A stretch of DNA of 64,000 nucleotides from the NCBI GenBank assembly GCA_037439785.1, contig JBBIVJ010000026.1, positions 1-64,000 of the forward strand. Reading direction: 5' to 3'. The position numbers and the translations under genes were made by a program. The stretch's first letter is position 1. Each line of letters begins with the position of its first letter. This document shows, piece after piece, positions 26,897-35,696 of this stretch. The DNA is from DSVZ01 sp037439785 (GTDB lineage Bacteria > Verrucomicrobiota > Verrucomicrobiia > Limisphaerales > J093). The notes beneath the pieces are model-generated. The model was not told where the DNA came from. It saw only the letters and a program-made list of their open reading frames with translations, and did no database searches.

Positions 26897-27928
26897 TCAG
26901 GGCAGCAACTCGAACTTCAACCGCCAAAACCGGCGGCCGCCGGTCTCGCTCAACTTGAGCGGGTCGGCGAAACGGAGCGTTTGCAGGCCGGCGTCTCCGG
27001 GCACGGTTTCCACCAGGTTCCCGGCCGTGGGCGCGGCAAAGGTCACTTCCCCGGCGGCCTCGAGCATGACCCGCACCTTGGGGTCATCGCGCCGGACCGA
27101 CACGCTCAAGCTGACGCCTCCGTCGGGCGCAATCTCCGGCCGCACCAACGCGGGGGCGTCCGGCACGCGCGGATTTCGGCGCAGCGCATACTCGATGAGG
27201 TTGGGCAGGCGGTCGGCGTCCGGGTCGGCCAGGGGCTCCGCCAGCGCCGCCTCCGCCGGCAGATTGAAATGCTGCGCCTGCCAGCCAGAGAAGCGGGCCG
27301 CGACCGTGAGGGTGTAGGTCTGCTCGGTGCTCCGGGGGGGAGAACCGCTGTCGGTGACCCGCAGGATGACGGTGAACTCCCCGAAGGTCAGGTCCGGCGG
27401 CGTGCCGGAGACCCGGCCGTCGGCGGCCACGCTCAGCCAGTCCGGGCCGGCCACTTTGCTGAAGGTCAGGGCCGAGTTCTCCGGGTCGTTGGCCGTGGCG
27501 GCGTACTGGTACGGCTCGCCCTGGAAGGCGGCGGTGACCGGCGTCGAGGTAAACTGCGGCGACTGGTTCTCCGGCGCCGGCCGGCTGCTGCGGTTGCCGG
27601 GGTTGGTGGGCACCCAGCCGGAGATAACGCTGAAGTCCCCTTCCGGATCGCCCAGTTCCACGCCGTTGCTGAAGCCGTCGCCGTCGGAATCCTGGGCCGC
27701 CAGCGTGGGCGACCAGAAGGCACGGCTGGAGGAGCCGGTGATCGCCTGCACCGCCAGCCCGAAGGCGTTGCGCGCCCCGCCGCCGAAGGGGCTGACATGG
27801 CAGGTGGCGCAACTGAAGGCGTTGCCATTGGGGAGCTGGTTGACCCGGAAGTCCCGTGCCCACGTCGCCGCCCCCCCCAGCACGATGGCGGGCAGGAGCC
27901 GGGTCAGGAGGCTGCTAATTGCGCGCAT
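26897..27928 (-). CDS. Exported monoheme surface protein with Ig-like/cadherin domain
   Basis: This 343-residue protein has a signal peptide, then NAFSCATCHVSPFGGGARNAFG (CXXCH near residue 40) carrying one c-type heme, a calcium-loop motif DSDGDGFSNGVELGD near residue 82, a putative-Ig/cadherin-like domain (SPQFTSTPVTAAFQGEPYQY to TYTLTVA, residues ~122-215), and a C-terminal region with DPDADRLPNLIEYALRRNP typical of secreted Verrucomicrobial proteins. It is convergent with the cytochrome/barrel pair and may be an extracellular redox partner; that link is inferred from position. The ATG at 27928 is chosen; a GGAGG lies 17 bases upstream, which is farther than usual. Confidence 0.8.
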   Translation of the reverse strand: MRAISSLLTRLLPAIVLGGAATWARDFRVNQLPNGNAFSCATCHVSPFGGGARNAFGLAVQAITGSSSRAFWSPTLAAQDSDGDGFSNGVELGDPEGDFSVISGWVPTNPGNRSSRPAPENQSPQFTSTPVTAAFQGEPYQYAATANDPENSALTFSKVAGPDWLSVAADGRVSGTPPDLTFGEFTVILRVTDSGSPPRSTEQTYTLTVAARFSGWQAQHFNLPAEAALAEPLADPDADRLPNLIEYALRRNPRVPDAPALVRPEIAPDGGVSLSVSVRRDDPKVRVMLEAAGEVTFAAPTAGNLVETVPGDAGLQTLRFADPLKLSETGGRRFWRLKFELLP

Positions 27929-28215
27929 AATGGCCGGGAAAATCACCTCCCCGGCGCGGCCCCGGCAAGTCTTTTTTGCCGCCGCCCGCCCCACCGGCGG
28001 CACCAACTCACCGCACGGGGCGCGGACCTCGTTCCCCGGTCTCTGGCAGCTCCGGGGGGGGACCGTGCCCGCCCTTTGCCGGCCGCCCCATCGGCAAGGC
28101 CGCGCCACATGCCGCACGCCGACCATGCCGGGGGCGGGGACTGGCTTGAATGGAGCCCCGGGCTTCGAGGAGCCGGTCCGACCCATGTGCTGGTTCAGCA
28201 CATTTAGAACTCATC

Positions 28216-28256
28216 GTCCATAGACATTGGGTGGGTCGCTTTATGGACTGTGGGTC
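28216..28256. promoter_or_regulatory. Putative operator upstream of the defence operon
   Basis: The leader of the regulator gene is AT-rich (about half A+T) compared with its surroundings. It holds a perfect inverted repeat GTCCATA (28216-28222)/TATGGAC (28242-28248) with 19 bases between. Immediately before the ATG is GACTGTGGGTC (28246-28256), an imperfect GAC-N5-GTC palindrome reminiscent of controller-protein boxes (GACT-N3-AGTC). No Shine-Dalgarno precedes the ATG, so the mRNA may be leaderless and the boxes may set autoregulation by the XRE protein. Confidence 0.45.
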
Positions 28257-28481
28257 ATGGCTAAGCGTGACCCGGTCCTGGCTGCTGTTGGGCTTCGCTT
28301 GCGTCAGCATCGGGAGGCCAAAGGTTTGACGCAGGAGCGTTTGGCTGAGAAGGCGGACCTTGACCAGACCTACATCAGCGGGATCGAGCGGGGACTGCGC
28401 AATCCCGGCATCAAGAACATCGTCCGGCTGGCCCGTGCCTTGGGCATTCCCGCCGCCAAACTGCTGGAAGGGGTGGACTGA
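28257..28481 (+). CDS. XRE/Cro-type helix-turn-helix regulator (controller-like)
   Basis: This 74-residue protein is almost entirely a lambda-repressor-like HTH_XRE domain: RLRQHREAKGLTQERLAEKA, then DLDQTYISGIERGLRNP and the closing helix NIVRLARALGIP. Its size, its position as first gene of a restriction-modification-type operon and the palindromes upstream match C proteins that time expression of modification and restriction genes. Its stop overlaps the methyltransferase start (TGATG, one base shared), giving translational coupling. The ATG at 28257 is chosen over a TTG ten codons upstream because the domain begins there and the operator-like repeat would otherwise be coding. Confidence 0.85.
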   Translation: MAKRDPVLAAVGLRLRQHREAKGLTQERLAEKADLDQTYISGIERGLRNPGIKNIVRLARALGIPAAKLLEGVD

Positions 28482-30196
28482 TGGGCCACCACCGGTCTTG
28501 GGCCGCCGACCCGCCGCGCGGCGACCCCCACACGCCGCACCGCGCGCCGACAGCTCCCCGGGAAACGGGCGGGCGGACAGGGCCGGCGCGGCCGTTGACC
28601 TGTCTGGACCTCTTCTGCGGTTGCGGCGGCTTCGCCCTCGGCATGGAGCGCGCCGGCTTCCGCACCCTGGCGGCGGTGGACGTGGACCCGGTGGCGGTCA
28701 CCAGCTTCCGCTGCAACTTCCCCCATGTAGCCTGCGTGCTACAGCGAGACCTGACGACCCTCCAACCCGCGGAACTTGACGAATTGCTCCGGGGGCCGGA
28801 GGTGGATGTCATCGTCGTCGGCCCGCCCTGTCAGGGCTTCTCGAGCGCCCGCCGGCGCGACGGTTCCAACCACGGGCACCGGCTGAAGGAAGACCCCCGC
28901 CGTTACCTGTACCGGGCCTTCCTCGACTACGTGGGATACTTCCGGCCCCGGGTGTTTGTCATGGAGAATGTCCGGGGCATCAAGACGGCTGCCGGGGGCG
29001 AATTCCACACGCGGGTGCATGCCGAGGCCCGGGCACTGGGGTACCGGGTACTGAGCTCGGAAATCCGCGCCTGGCAGTACGGCGTCCCCCAGAAACGCAT
29101 CCGCCAGTTCATCATCGGCACCCGGTGTGACCTGCCCCTGTTCGTGCTCCGCCGCTTCCTGGCCCCAACACATGGAGACCCGACGCCCGGTGCCGACCGC
29201 CGGGCACTGCCGCTGCCGGTCACCCTGGGAGAAGCCATTGGCGACCTGCCGCCCCTGGCTGCCGGCGAGGGGGCGGAGGAAATGGAGTACGATCTGGAAC
29301 AACGCCGGGCCCACCTGGCCAGGTACGGGGACCGGTATCTCGAGCGGGTCCTGGGGGTCCACCTCGCCTCCCGGCTCACCGCCCACACCGCCCGACCGCA
29401 CAGCGAACGTGATTTGCGGGACTTCGCCCGGCTCAGGGAGGGCGAAACCTCCGCCGCTGCCCTGCGGCGCGGGGTCCGGTTCGAGTGGCCCTATTCGAAG
29501 GAGCACTTCAAGGACCGCTACACCCGCCAGTCACGGGACGGGCTGTGCTCGACCATCGTGGCGCATCTGAGCAGGGACGGCCTGATGTTCATTCACCCCA
29601 CCCAGAACCGCTCGCTCACCCCGCGCGAGGCCGCCCGCGTGCAAAGCTTCCCCGACTGGTTCCGGTTCCCCGTTGCCCGCACCCACCAGTACCGCCTCAT
29701 CGGCAACGCCGTGCCCCCGGTGTTGGCCGAAGCCGTGGGCCGGGCCGTTCGCCACTTTCTGGCTGCTGCGGAGACCTCGACCCGCCGTCGCCCATGGGCC
29801 CTGTCTCTCCCCCGAGATGTACCCCGGGCTCTGGAATGGCTGCGGCCATTGGTCAAAGCCGCGGAGGCCGACGCCTGGGAGACCCTGACCGACACGGACT
29901 TCAAACGGGGATGGTTCGCACTTGGTTTTCTCCATTACCGCCTGCACCCGGACAGCATGGTGGAGAATGCCCGCCATACCTCAGACGGCAGCACCGACTT
30001 CCAGACCCTCCGCCACCTGGCGCCGGAACTGGTGTCGCCGGTTTTCACGCATGGCGGATTGCCGGTAAAGCTCGCTCCGGTGGTGAAGGAGGCTTTCCGC
30101 CGTTTCTCCGACGGGCGGCTGGAGGAGGCCGAATTTTATTGCTCGGAGGCTTTTATGGCGGGAGCGGAGCTTGCGCAAAAAGAAGGACGTGCCTGA
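28481..30196 (+). CDS. DNA (cytosine-5) methyltransferase with C-terminal extension
   Basis: This 571-residue protein carries all the main C5-MTase motifs: DLFCGCGG (43-50, SAM binding), GPPCQGFS (114-121, catalytic Cys117), MENV (161-164), QKRIR (204-208), the motif IX region around RSLTPREAARVQSFPDWF (377-394) and GNAVPP (408-413). The target-recognition region between VIII and IX (~220-350) is distinctive. After motif X there is a ~140-residue extension (431-571; for example TDFKRGWFALGFLHYRLHP) that is not part of the usual fold and may couple the enzyme to the other operon products. It is expected to methylate host DNA to mark self. The stop overlaps the NurA start (TGATG). Confidence 0.95.
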   Translation: MGHHRSWAADPPRGDPHTPHRAPTAPRETGGRTGPARPLTCLDLFCGCGGFALGMERAGFRTLAAVDVDPVAVTSFRCNFPHVACVLQRDLTTLQPAELDELLRGPEVDVIVVGPPCQGFSSARRRDGSNHGHRLKEDPRRYLYRAFLDYVGYFRPRVFVMENVRGIKTAAGGEFHTRVHAEARALGYRVLSSEIRAWQYGVPQKRIRQFIIGTRCDLPLFVLRRFLAPTHGDPTPGADRRALPLPVTLGEAIGDLPPLAAGEGAEEMEYDLEQRRAHLARYGDRYLERVLGVHLASRLTAHTARPHSERDLRDFARLREGETSAAALRRGVRFEWPYSKEHFKDRYTRQSRDGLCSTIVAHLSRDGLMFIHPTQNRSLTPREAARVQSFPDWFRFPVARTHQYRLIGNAVPPVLAEAVGRAVRHFLAAAETSTRRRPWALSLPRDVPRALEWLRPLVKAAEADAWETLTDTDFKRGWFALGFLHYRLHPDSMVENARHTSDGSTDFQTLRHLAPELVSPVFTHGGLPVKLAPVVKEAFRRFSDGRLEEAEFYCSEAFMAGAELAQKEGRA

Positions 30197-31509
30197 TGGC
30201 CACCGTCAACGAGCCCGGAAAAGGCAGAAAACTCACGGTCAAGGAACGGTTGCGCGCACCGCACCTCCTGACCGAACTGGTCAAGGTATCCCTGACGCAG
30301 TCCTCGACTACCCAAATGCAATTCCTCCAAGTGTTGGAGGGACTGGCTGGCACAATCCGGGACATGCTCGAAAACGCCGGCCTGATCGAGACCGTTGAAA
30401 TCAACCACCAGAAGCTATGGGCTGAAATGGCGGGCAAGGTGGTCAGCTTTGTGGACGGCGGCATGGCCAATGTGACGAGTCTTGGTGCCGAGCCCCTCGC
30501 CGTACGTGTGGGCAGCTACACCGTAACGCCGGGCGCCACCGGCGCGAACAGGGAAACCTTCCGGATGGAGAAGCAACTCGTTGCGGAGCTGTTCGACACG
30601 ACCAGTTCGCAAGAGGTTTACGAGCACCTGTTTGAAGACCCGTCGAAGCTGCGGGACGCGGCGCGTTTCTGCCTGGAAGTTTCCGCCGCCTGCCAGACTT
30701 TGAACCGGTCACCCAAGCCGGAGTTCCTTTTCCTCCACGGTGCCTTGGTCAATCCCGTTTCTGCCTACGCCGACTCCGACTTCCCACCTTTTTCGACTCG
30801 TGGCTTGGAAATCCTGCTGCCACCCGGTGAGCGAGACCGGTCGGGACGGGAGAGGGAATTCGTTTTTGTTTACCTTTACCTGCTCAACACCCTGCAACAG
30901 TCGCAGGTCAACGTGGCATCCGTGGTGGAGCGCGCCTCGTTCTCCTCCTTGGTGAGCCGTACATGGCTGGACTGGCTCAAGGGGCAGTCGGTTTCACCGG
31001 GGGCTCGGGACATGGAAAAAATCAAGCAGCGGCTATCGGACTACCGCATCTCCGACTCACTGCTTTTCCACGCCATTCTGAACGAAGGCGAATACCTCCG
31101 GCCCGTGGAAGTGGATCGCAATGTTGCCGCGAAGCGTCCTCAGTACTCGTACGACGTGATCGGGAGATATCCACGGCCGATGGTCACCTACGTGGGTGTG
31201 GGCCCCTTCGCCCAGCCCTTGCGGGTCGAGTTTTTCGAGGAACCTCCCGCCGGCTACGAAACCTGTATCCGGTTGGTCATTCACTCTTGTCGCCTGATGC
31301 CCAACTACGCCTTCCCGGCAGGTTTGGACATCGTGGACAAGTTTGCGAAGGTGCCGGCTTGGATGAACCGCCCCATCAACTCGACGCTGGCCGTTCAGTT
31401 GCTCAAGCGAGCCATGGAATCCGGGAACCCCAAGATGATCGAGGCTGCCAAGCGGATGCTTTGCGGTACCAAACGAGACTGGCTGTTTCGACCCGACTCA
31501 ACGCACTGA
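30196..31509 (+). CDS. NurA-family nuclease
   Basis: This 437-residue protein has the NurA signature: the first metal-binding aspartate in VVSFVDGGMANV (D87), a central region with LFLHGALVNP near residue 185, and a C-terminal SCRLMPNYAFPAGLDIVDKFAKVP block ending in the helical region PINSTLAVQLLKRA. NurA is a Mn-dependent 5'-3' exo- and endonuclease that forms a complex with the hexameric HerA translocase; here HerA is the next gene (14 bases on). Sample lines show ~53-60% GC, below the ~67-72% of its neighbours, suggesting a different origin or history. Translation is coupled to the methyltransferase. Confidence 0.85.
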   Translation: MATVNEPGKGRKLTVKERLRAPHLLTELVKVSLTQSSTTQMQFLQVLEGLAGTIRDMLENAGLIETVEINHQKLWAEMAGKVVSFVDGGMANVTSLGAEPLAVRVGSYTVTPGATGANRETFRMEKQLVAELFDTTSSQEVYEHLFEDPSKLRDAARFCLEVSAACQTLNRSPKPEFLFLHGALVNPVSAYADSDFPPFSTRGLEILLPPGERDRSGREREFVFVYLYLLNTLQQSQVNVASVVERASFSSLVSRTWLDWLKGQSVSPGARDMEKIKQRLSDYRISDSLLFHAILNEGEYLRPVEVDRNVAAKRPQYSYDVIGRYPRPMVTYVGVGPFAQPLRVEFFEEPPAGYETCIRLVIHSCRLMPNYAFPAGLDIVDKFAKVPAWMNRPINSTLAVQLLKRAMESGNPKMIEAAKRMLCGTKRDWLFRPDSTH

Positions 31510-31523
31510 CCAGGCGAATACCC

Positions 31524-33497
31524 ATGAACGACAACAGCAACTGGACCCCCATTGGCACGGTGGTGGGCAACGCCACCACCAGCGAATTCACGTTCATTCT
31601 CAAAAGCTTCAAATCCCGGGTGGGGGACCTGGTGGCGGTGCGAATGGAAGTACCGGATGAAGCCCGGACGGGCACGCAGGGGATTTACGTCTGGGGCCGG
31701 GTCATCTCCATCAACCGCTACAACCCGTTCTTCCCCTACGAGGCAGCGCAGGAACTGTCCCGGGAAGGCCTGTCGCTCCGGGACACGATCCTGTCCGACA
31801 GCCGGGACCAGTTGGAGGCGGGCGTACTGATTCTGGGCTGTACGCCGGTGAACGGCAGCTTCAAGAGCCTCCACCCGCTGACGTATCCGGTGCAACCAGC
31901 GGCCGAGGTGCTTTATCCCCCCGCGGCGGCGATCCGGGAGCTGCTGGCCGGCGGGATTCCCGGCCACACCCCCTTGCACATCGGCACGCTCCTCGCACGG
32001 CCGGACGTGGACATCGCCATTTCGGCCGACCGCGTGGTGGCCCGGCATCTGGCCATCCTGGCCATGACCGGCGGGGGCAAAACGGTGGCGGCCCGGCGCA
32101 TACTGCGGGAGCTGATCGAGCGGGGGTACCCGCTGCTGATTCTCGACCCGCACGGCGACTACCTCGGCCTGCGGCAGAAGCGCGAGCTGTTCAAAGACAC
32201 GACCGTCCAACTGCTCTACCCGCACATCGCCATGACCGAGCAGAATCGGCACATCGTCGAGATTTTGATCAACAAGATGACGGAGGGCTTGACGGAGCCG
32301 CAAAAGGAAGTGCTGGCCGAGTTGCTGTCGGGGGTGGACCCGGTGGACGGTGAGTCGGTCCTGCGGTACATCAAGCGGCTGCAGGAGGCCCTGGGCCGGA
32401 AGACCGGCCAGGCCGGTGACAAGCGCAAGCTGCCCACGCTGGCGGTCTGCAGGCGGCAACTGGGCGCGGTGGAGAACCGCCTGGAGCGGATGGAATGGAC
32501 CAACGAACGGATGCGCCAGCGGCTGAAGCAGCTTCATTTCGAGCAGATGTCAGACCCCCAGGGCCGCCCGGAAGCCATCGTGGCCCCCAAGACCGTCTCC
32601 ATCCTCTACCTCGGCGGCTACGACCACCTGACGCAGACGACCATCGCCTCGATCCTGCTGGAGGCGCTCTACGAGCACCGGGCCGACCTCTCGAACCGGA
32701 TTCCGCCCTTCCTGGCGGTCATCGAGGAGGCGCACACCTTCATCCCCTCCTCTCGCGAGGGGAAGGCGGACGTGCCGTCCCTCGAGACCATTCGCAAGCT
32801 CATCACCGAGGGGCGGAAGTTTGGCACCGGGCTGGTGCTCGTCAGCCAGCGGCCCAGCCGGGTGGACGAAACGATCCTTTCGCAGTGCAACTCCTTCCTG
32901 ATCCTCCGGCTGGTCAACCCGCGCGACCAGAACTTCGTGAAGCAGATCATGGAAAACCTGAGCGAGCAGGACGCCCGGATGCTGCCCGGCTTCGGGCCGG
33001 GCCAGGGCATCATCAGCGGGCAGGCGGTGCGTTTCCCCCTGTTGGTGCGGATCAGGATGGACGAGGACCTGATCTACAGCGACCTGGGCGACGAGAACTT
33101 CCTCGAGCAGGCGGCCAGGTGGCGGCCGGACGCGCACGCGCCGGTGCGGGCCCGGGTGGCGGACAAGGTGGAGCAGAGCGCGGCACTGCCGGCTCGCCGG
33201 CCCAAGGGGCAGAAGACTGGTCCAGGACACGAACCCACGAGCCAATCCCCCGCCCCGCCACCCGGCGAACCGGAACGTTGGGAATCGGTGCGCCGGCAGT
33301 TCATTACCGACCTCCGGGCGCTGGGCGAGCTGGAGGCGCGGACCGGCCGGGTCTGGGACAAGTCCCGGCGGAAGGACAAGGTCAGTGACTACGCCGGACG
33401 CTCGTGGGACCAGTTGAAGGGGACCGGCCTCAGTCCCGCCAGGCAGAAGGGCTTGCTGGCCCTGCTGGAAGCCGTGGCGGGTCTGAAGCGCGAATGA
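31524..33497 (+). CDS. HerA-type hexameric DNA translocase
   Basis: This 657-residue ATPase has an N-terminal HAS-barrel (GTVVGNATTSEFTFIL, residues 11-26), a Walker A motif MTGGGKT (181-187), DPHGDYLGL near residue 208, a helical insertion (~255-345), Walker B FLAVIEEAH (396-404, catalytic Glu pair 401-402) and the sensor/arginine region VSQRPSRVDETILSQCNSF (440-458). These define the HerA/FtsK branch that pumps duplex DNA to a partner nuclease. The C-terminal ~130 residues are a proline-rich linker followed by a small helical domain (WESVRRQFITDLRALGELEA), absent from archaeal HerA and possibly a docking element for AIPR. Confidence 0.92.
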   Translation: MNDNSNWTPIGTVVGNATTSEFTFILKSFKSRVGDLVAVRMEVPDEARTGTQGIYVWGRVISINRYNPFFPYEAAQELSREGLSLRDTILSDSRDQLEAGVLILGCTPVNGSFKSLHPLTYPVQPAAEVLYPPAAAIRELLAGGIPGHTPLHIGTLLARPDVDIAISADRVVARHLAILAMTGGGKTVAARRILRELIERGYPLLILDPHGDYLGLRQKRELFKDTTVQLLYPHIAMTEQNRHIVEILINKMTEGLTEPQKEVLAELLSGVDPVDGESVLRYIKRLQEALGRKTGQAGDKRKLPTLAVCRRQLGAVENRLERMEWTNERMRQRLKQLHFEQMSDPQGRPEAIVAPKTVSILYLGGYDHLTQTTIASILLEALYEHRADLSNRIPPFLAVIEEAHTFIPSSREGKADVPSLETIRKLITEGRKFGTGLVLVSQRPSRVDETILSQCNSFLILRLVNPRDQNFVKQIMENLSEQDARMLPGFGPGQGIISGQAVRFPLLVRIRMDEDLIYSDLGDENFLEQAARWRPDAHAPVRARVADKVEQSAALPARRPKGQKTGPGHEPTSQSPAPPPGEPERWESVRRQFITDLRALGELEARTGRVWDKSRRKDKVSDYAGRSWDQLKGTGLSPARQKGLLALLEAVAGLKRE

Positions 33498-33517
33498 TGC
33501 CCCAACGGGAGTGAACC

Positions 33518-35635
33518 ATGCCTGAAGACCTCACTGAACCCCCCGGCCCGCTGGAACAGTTCGCACAGGACGTGCGTGCCGAGGTGCAACAGAAATGCGC
33601 CAGGGACGCCTCGCCCGAGGAACAGGAACGTGCCTTCACCGAATGGTGCCTCGAAGCCCTGGCCGAACACAACGAGGCCGACCATGCCGAGGTGCTCCCG
33701 GACTGTCCCTTCCGGGCCGAAAGTCGCGGCCCCTGGCCGGCGGCCAAACTCGATGCCTGGGCGATGTCCGGCGATGGCGCCACGCTGGATTTGTTTGTCA
33801 CGCTCTACCACGGCGGTGAGGGCGTGCCGACGGTCGGCCTGCCGGAGACTCGCAAGCACTTCAAGCTGCTGTTGGGCTTCCTGCGGCGGGCACGGGATGG
33901 CTTTCACCAACAGCTCATCGACTCTCTGAGTGACGTGTGTGAAATCGCCTGCCGCATCCACGAGCTCCGGGACACCTTGACCACCGTGCGGTTGTTCTTT
34001 CTGACCGACGGCGTGGCCCGGGCGGAGGACATCGAGGAGGAAAAGCTGGAAGGGCTGGAACTGCGCTACGTCCTGTGGGATTTGCAGAAGCTCAGTCAGC
34101 TCCGTGTGGGCCACCGCGAGGTGATCGAGCTGGATTTCGAGCGGGATTACGGCGGGGCGATCCCCTGCCTGGCCGGCCTGGAGAACGCGCGGGAGTACCA
34201 AACCTATCTCGCGTTCGTGCCCGGCCCCACACTTGCGCGGATTTACGGGGAGCACGGGCAACGGCTGCTGGAGCGGAACGTCCGGGCCTTCCTGCAGACG
34301 AAGGGCAAGATAAACCGGGGGCTGCAACAGACCCTGCGCAACGAGCCCCACCGCTTTCTGGCCTACAACAACGGCCTGTGCTGCACCGTAGCGGAGGTGC
34401 GATTGACGAAGCTGGGGGATGGCCGCACGGCCCTGACGTGGGTGCGGGACCTTCAGATCGTCAACGGCGGGCAGACCACCGCCAGCCTCTACCACGCCTG
34501 GAAGAAGGAGCGGGTGGACATCCGCGAAGCGGTGGTCCAGGTCAAGCTGACCGTCCTCCGGGAACCCGAACGCGTCGCGGAACTGGTGCCGTTGATCGCC
34601 CGCTACGCCAACAGCCAGAACAAGGTCAATACCGCCGATTTGGCGGCCAATGGGCCGTTCCACCGGTGCCTGGAGGAGTTGTCGCGGACGGAGTGGGCAC
34701 CTCCGGTCAGCGGGCTGGCCCGCGGCACGCGCTGGTACTACGAGCGGGCTCGAGGCTCGTATCTGGACGACCTTGCCCGCCAAGGGTCGCCCGCGCGCAG
34801 GCGGGAATGGGAAGACCAGCACCCGCGGCACCAGAAGTTCACCAAGACCGACCTGGCCAAATACGAGCATGCCTGGATCGGACGCCCGCACTGGGTCTGC
34901 CTCGGCGCGGAAAAGAACTTTGTCCGCTTTGCCGAGCGCCTGGAAGAGGAGGACGAGCCGGAGGTGAACCAGGACTATTTCCGGCATACCGTGGCCAGGG
35001 CCATCCTGTGGCGGACGGCGGAAAAGCTGTTCGACTCACTGGGCTTGGAAGGCTACCGGGTCAACAGCGTGGCCTACGCCGTGGCGTGGCTGGCGGAGAA
35101 GTCCGGCTGGCGCATTGACCTGAACCGCATCTGGAAGGAGCAACATGTCTCACCGGCGGTGTGCGAGGCCCTGAAAACCGTCTGCAAGGCGGCGTGGGAA
35201 CACCTGATTGGGCAGCCGGGAAATGTGGGAGAGAGCTCGAAAAAGGAGGAGTGCTGGGAGGCGTTTCGGAAGAAGGACATCCCCCTGCCGGACAACTGGG
35301 AGTCGGAACTGGCCCCGGCCCCGTTTACGGTGCCCGGCTCGGAGGAGGAGGCGCTCAAGGCGAAGTGGGAGCAGCTTCGCCTCCGGTTCGCCAACAACGA
35401 CTGCACCTTGAGCGAGCTGTCGGCGTTGACCAACCGCCCCTGGGCGAACTCCAACCGCCCGGAGTTGGTTTCCGCCTTTGCGGCACTGACCTGGGAGGAA
35501 TTGCGCCGGCGTCGGGGGCTGGGCTTGAAGAGGCTCCGGACCCTGGTGGAGATGTTGGAGATCGCATCTCATCATCTGGCCCAGGCCGCCCCCAACGCCC
35601 AGGAAGTCCACGGCGCAGCGGACACCCGGGGCTAG
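33518..35635 (+). CDS. AIPR-domain abortive infection protein
   Basis: This 705-residue protein carries the hallmark AIPR blocks: LLERNVRAFLQTKGKINRG (250-268), FLAYNNGLCCT (280-290), QIVNGGQTTASLYHAW (313-328) and RYANSQNKVNTADL (362-375), then RGTRWYYERARGSY near residue 402. An N-terminal region contains KLDAWAMSGDGATLDLFVTLY, possibly a nuclease-like strand arrangement. AIPR proteins were first linked to abortive infection (AbiR) and recur in restriction-modification-like operons; their activity is not settled. It follows HerA by 20 bases. It is large compared with typical AIPR proteins (~550-650) because of ~200 extra C-terminal residues after the core. Confidence 0.88.
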   Translation: MPEDLTEPPGPLEQFAQDVRAEVQQKCARDASPEEQERAFTEWCLEALAEHNEADHAEVLPDCPFRAESRGPWPAAKLDAWAMSGDGATLDLFVTLYHGGEGVPTVGLPETRKHFKLLLGFLRRARDGFHQQLIDSLSDVCEIACRIHELRDTLTTVRLFFLTDGVARAEDIEEEKLEGLELRYVLWDLQKLSQLRVGHREVIELDFERDYGGAIPCLAGLENAREYQTYLAFVPGPTLARIYGEHGQRLLERNVRAFLQTKGKINRGLQQTLRNEPHRFLAYNNGLCCTVAEVRLTKLGDGRTALTWVRDLQIVNGGQTTASLYHAWKKERVDIREAVVQVKLTVLREPERVAELVPLIARYANSQNKVNTADLAANGPFHRCLEELSRTEWAPPVSGLARGTRWYYERARGSYLDDLARQGSPARRREWEDQHPRHQKFTKTDLAKYEHAWIGRPHWVCLGAEKNFVRFAERLEEEDEPEVNQDYFRHTVARAILWRTAEKLFDSLGLEGYRVNSVAYAVAWLAEKSGWRIDLNRIWKEQHVSPAVCEALKTVCKAAWEHLIGQPGNVGESSKKEECWEAFRKKDIPLPDNWESELAPAPFTVPGSEEEALKAKWEQLRLRFANNDCTLSELSALTNRPWANSNRPELVSAFAALTWEELRRRRGLGLKRLRTLVEMLEIASHHLAQAAPNAQEVHGAADTRG

Positions 35636-35696
35636 GTGCCGTTGGCTGCCGCGCCGCCCACCTCTTCGCCTCCGGGCGACGCGGTGTTGAGGAGTT

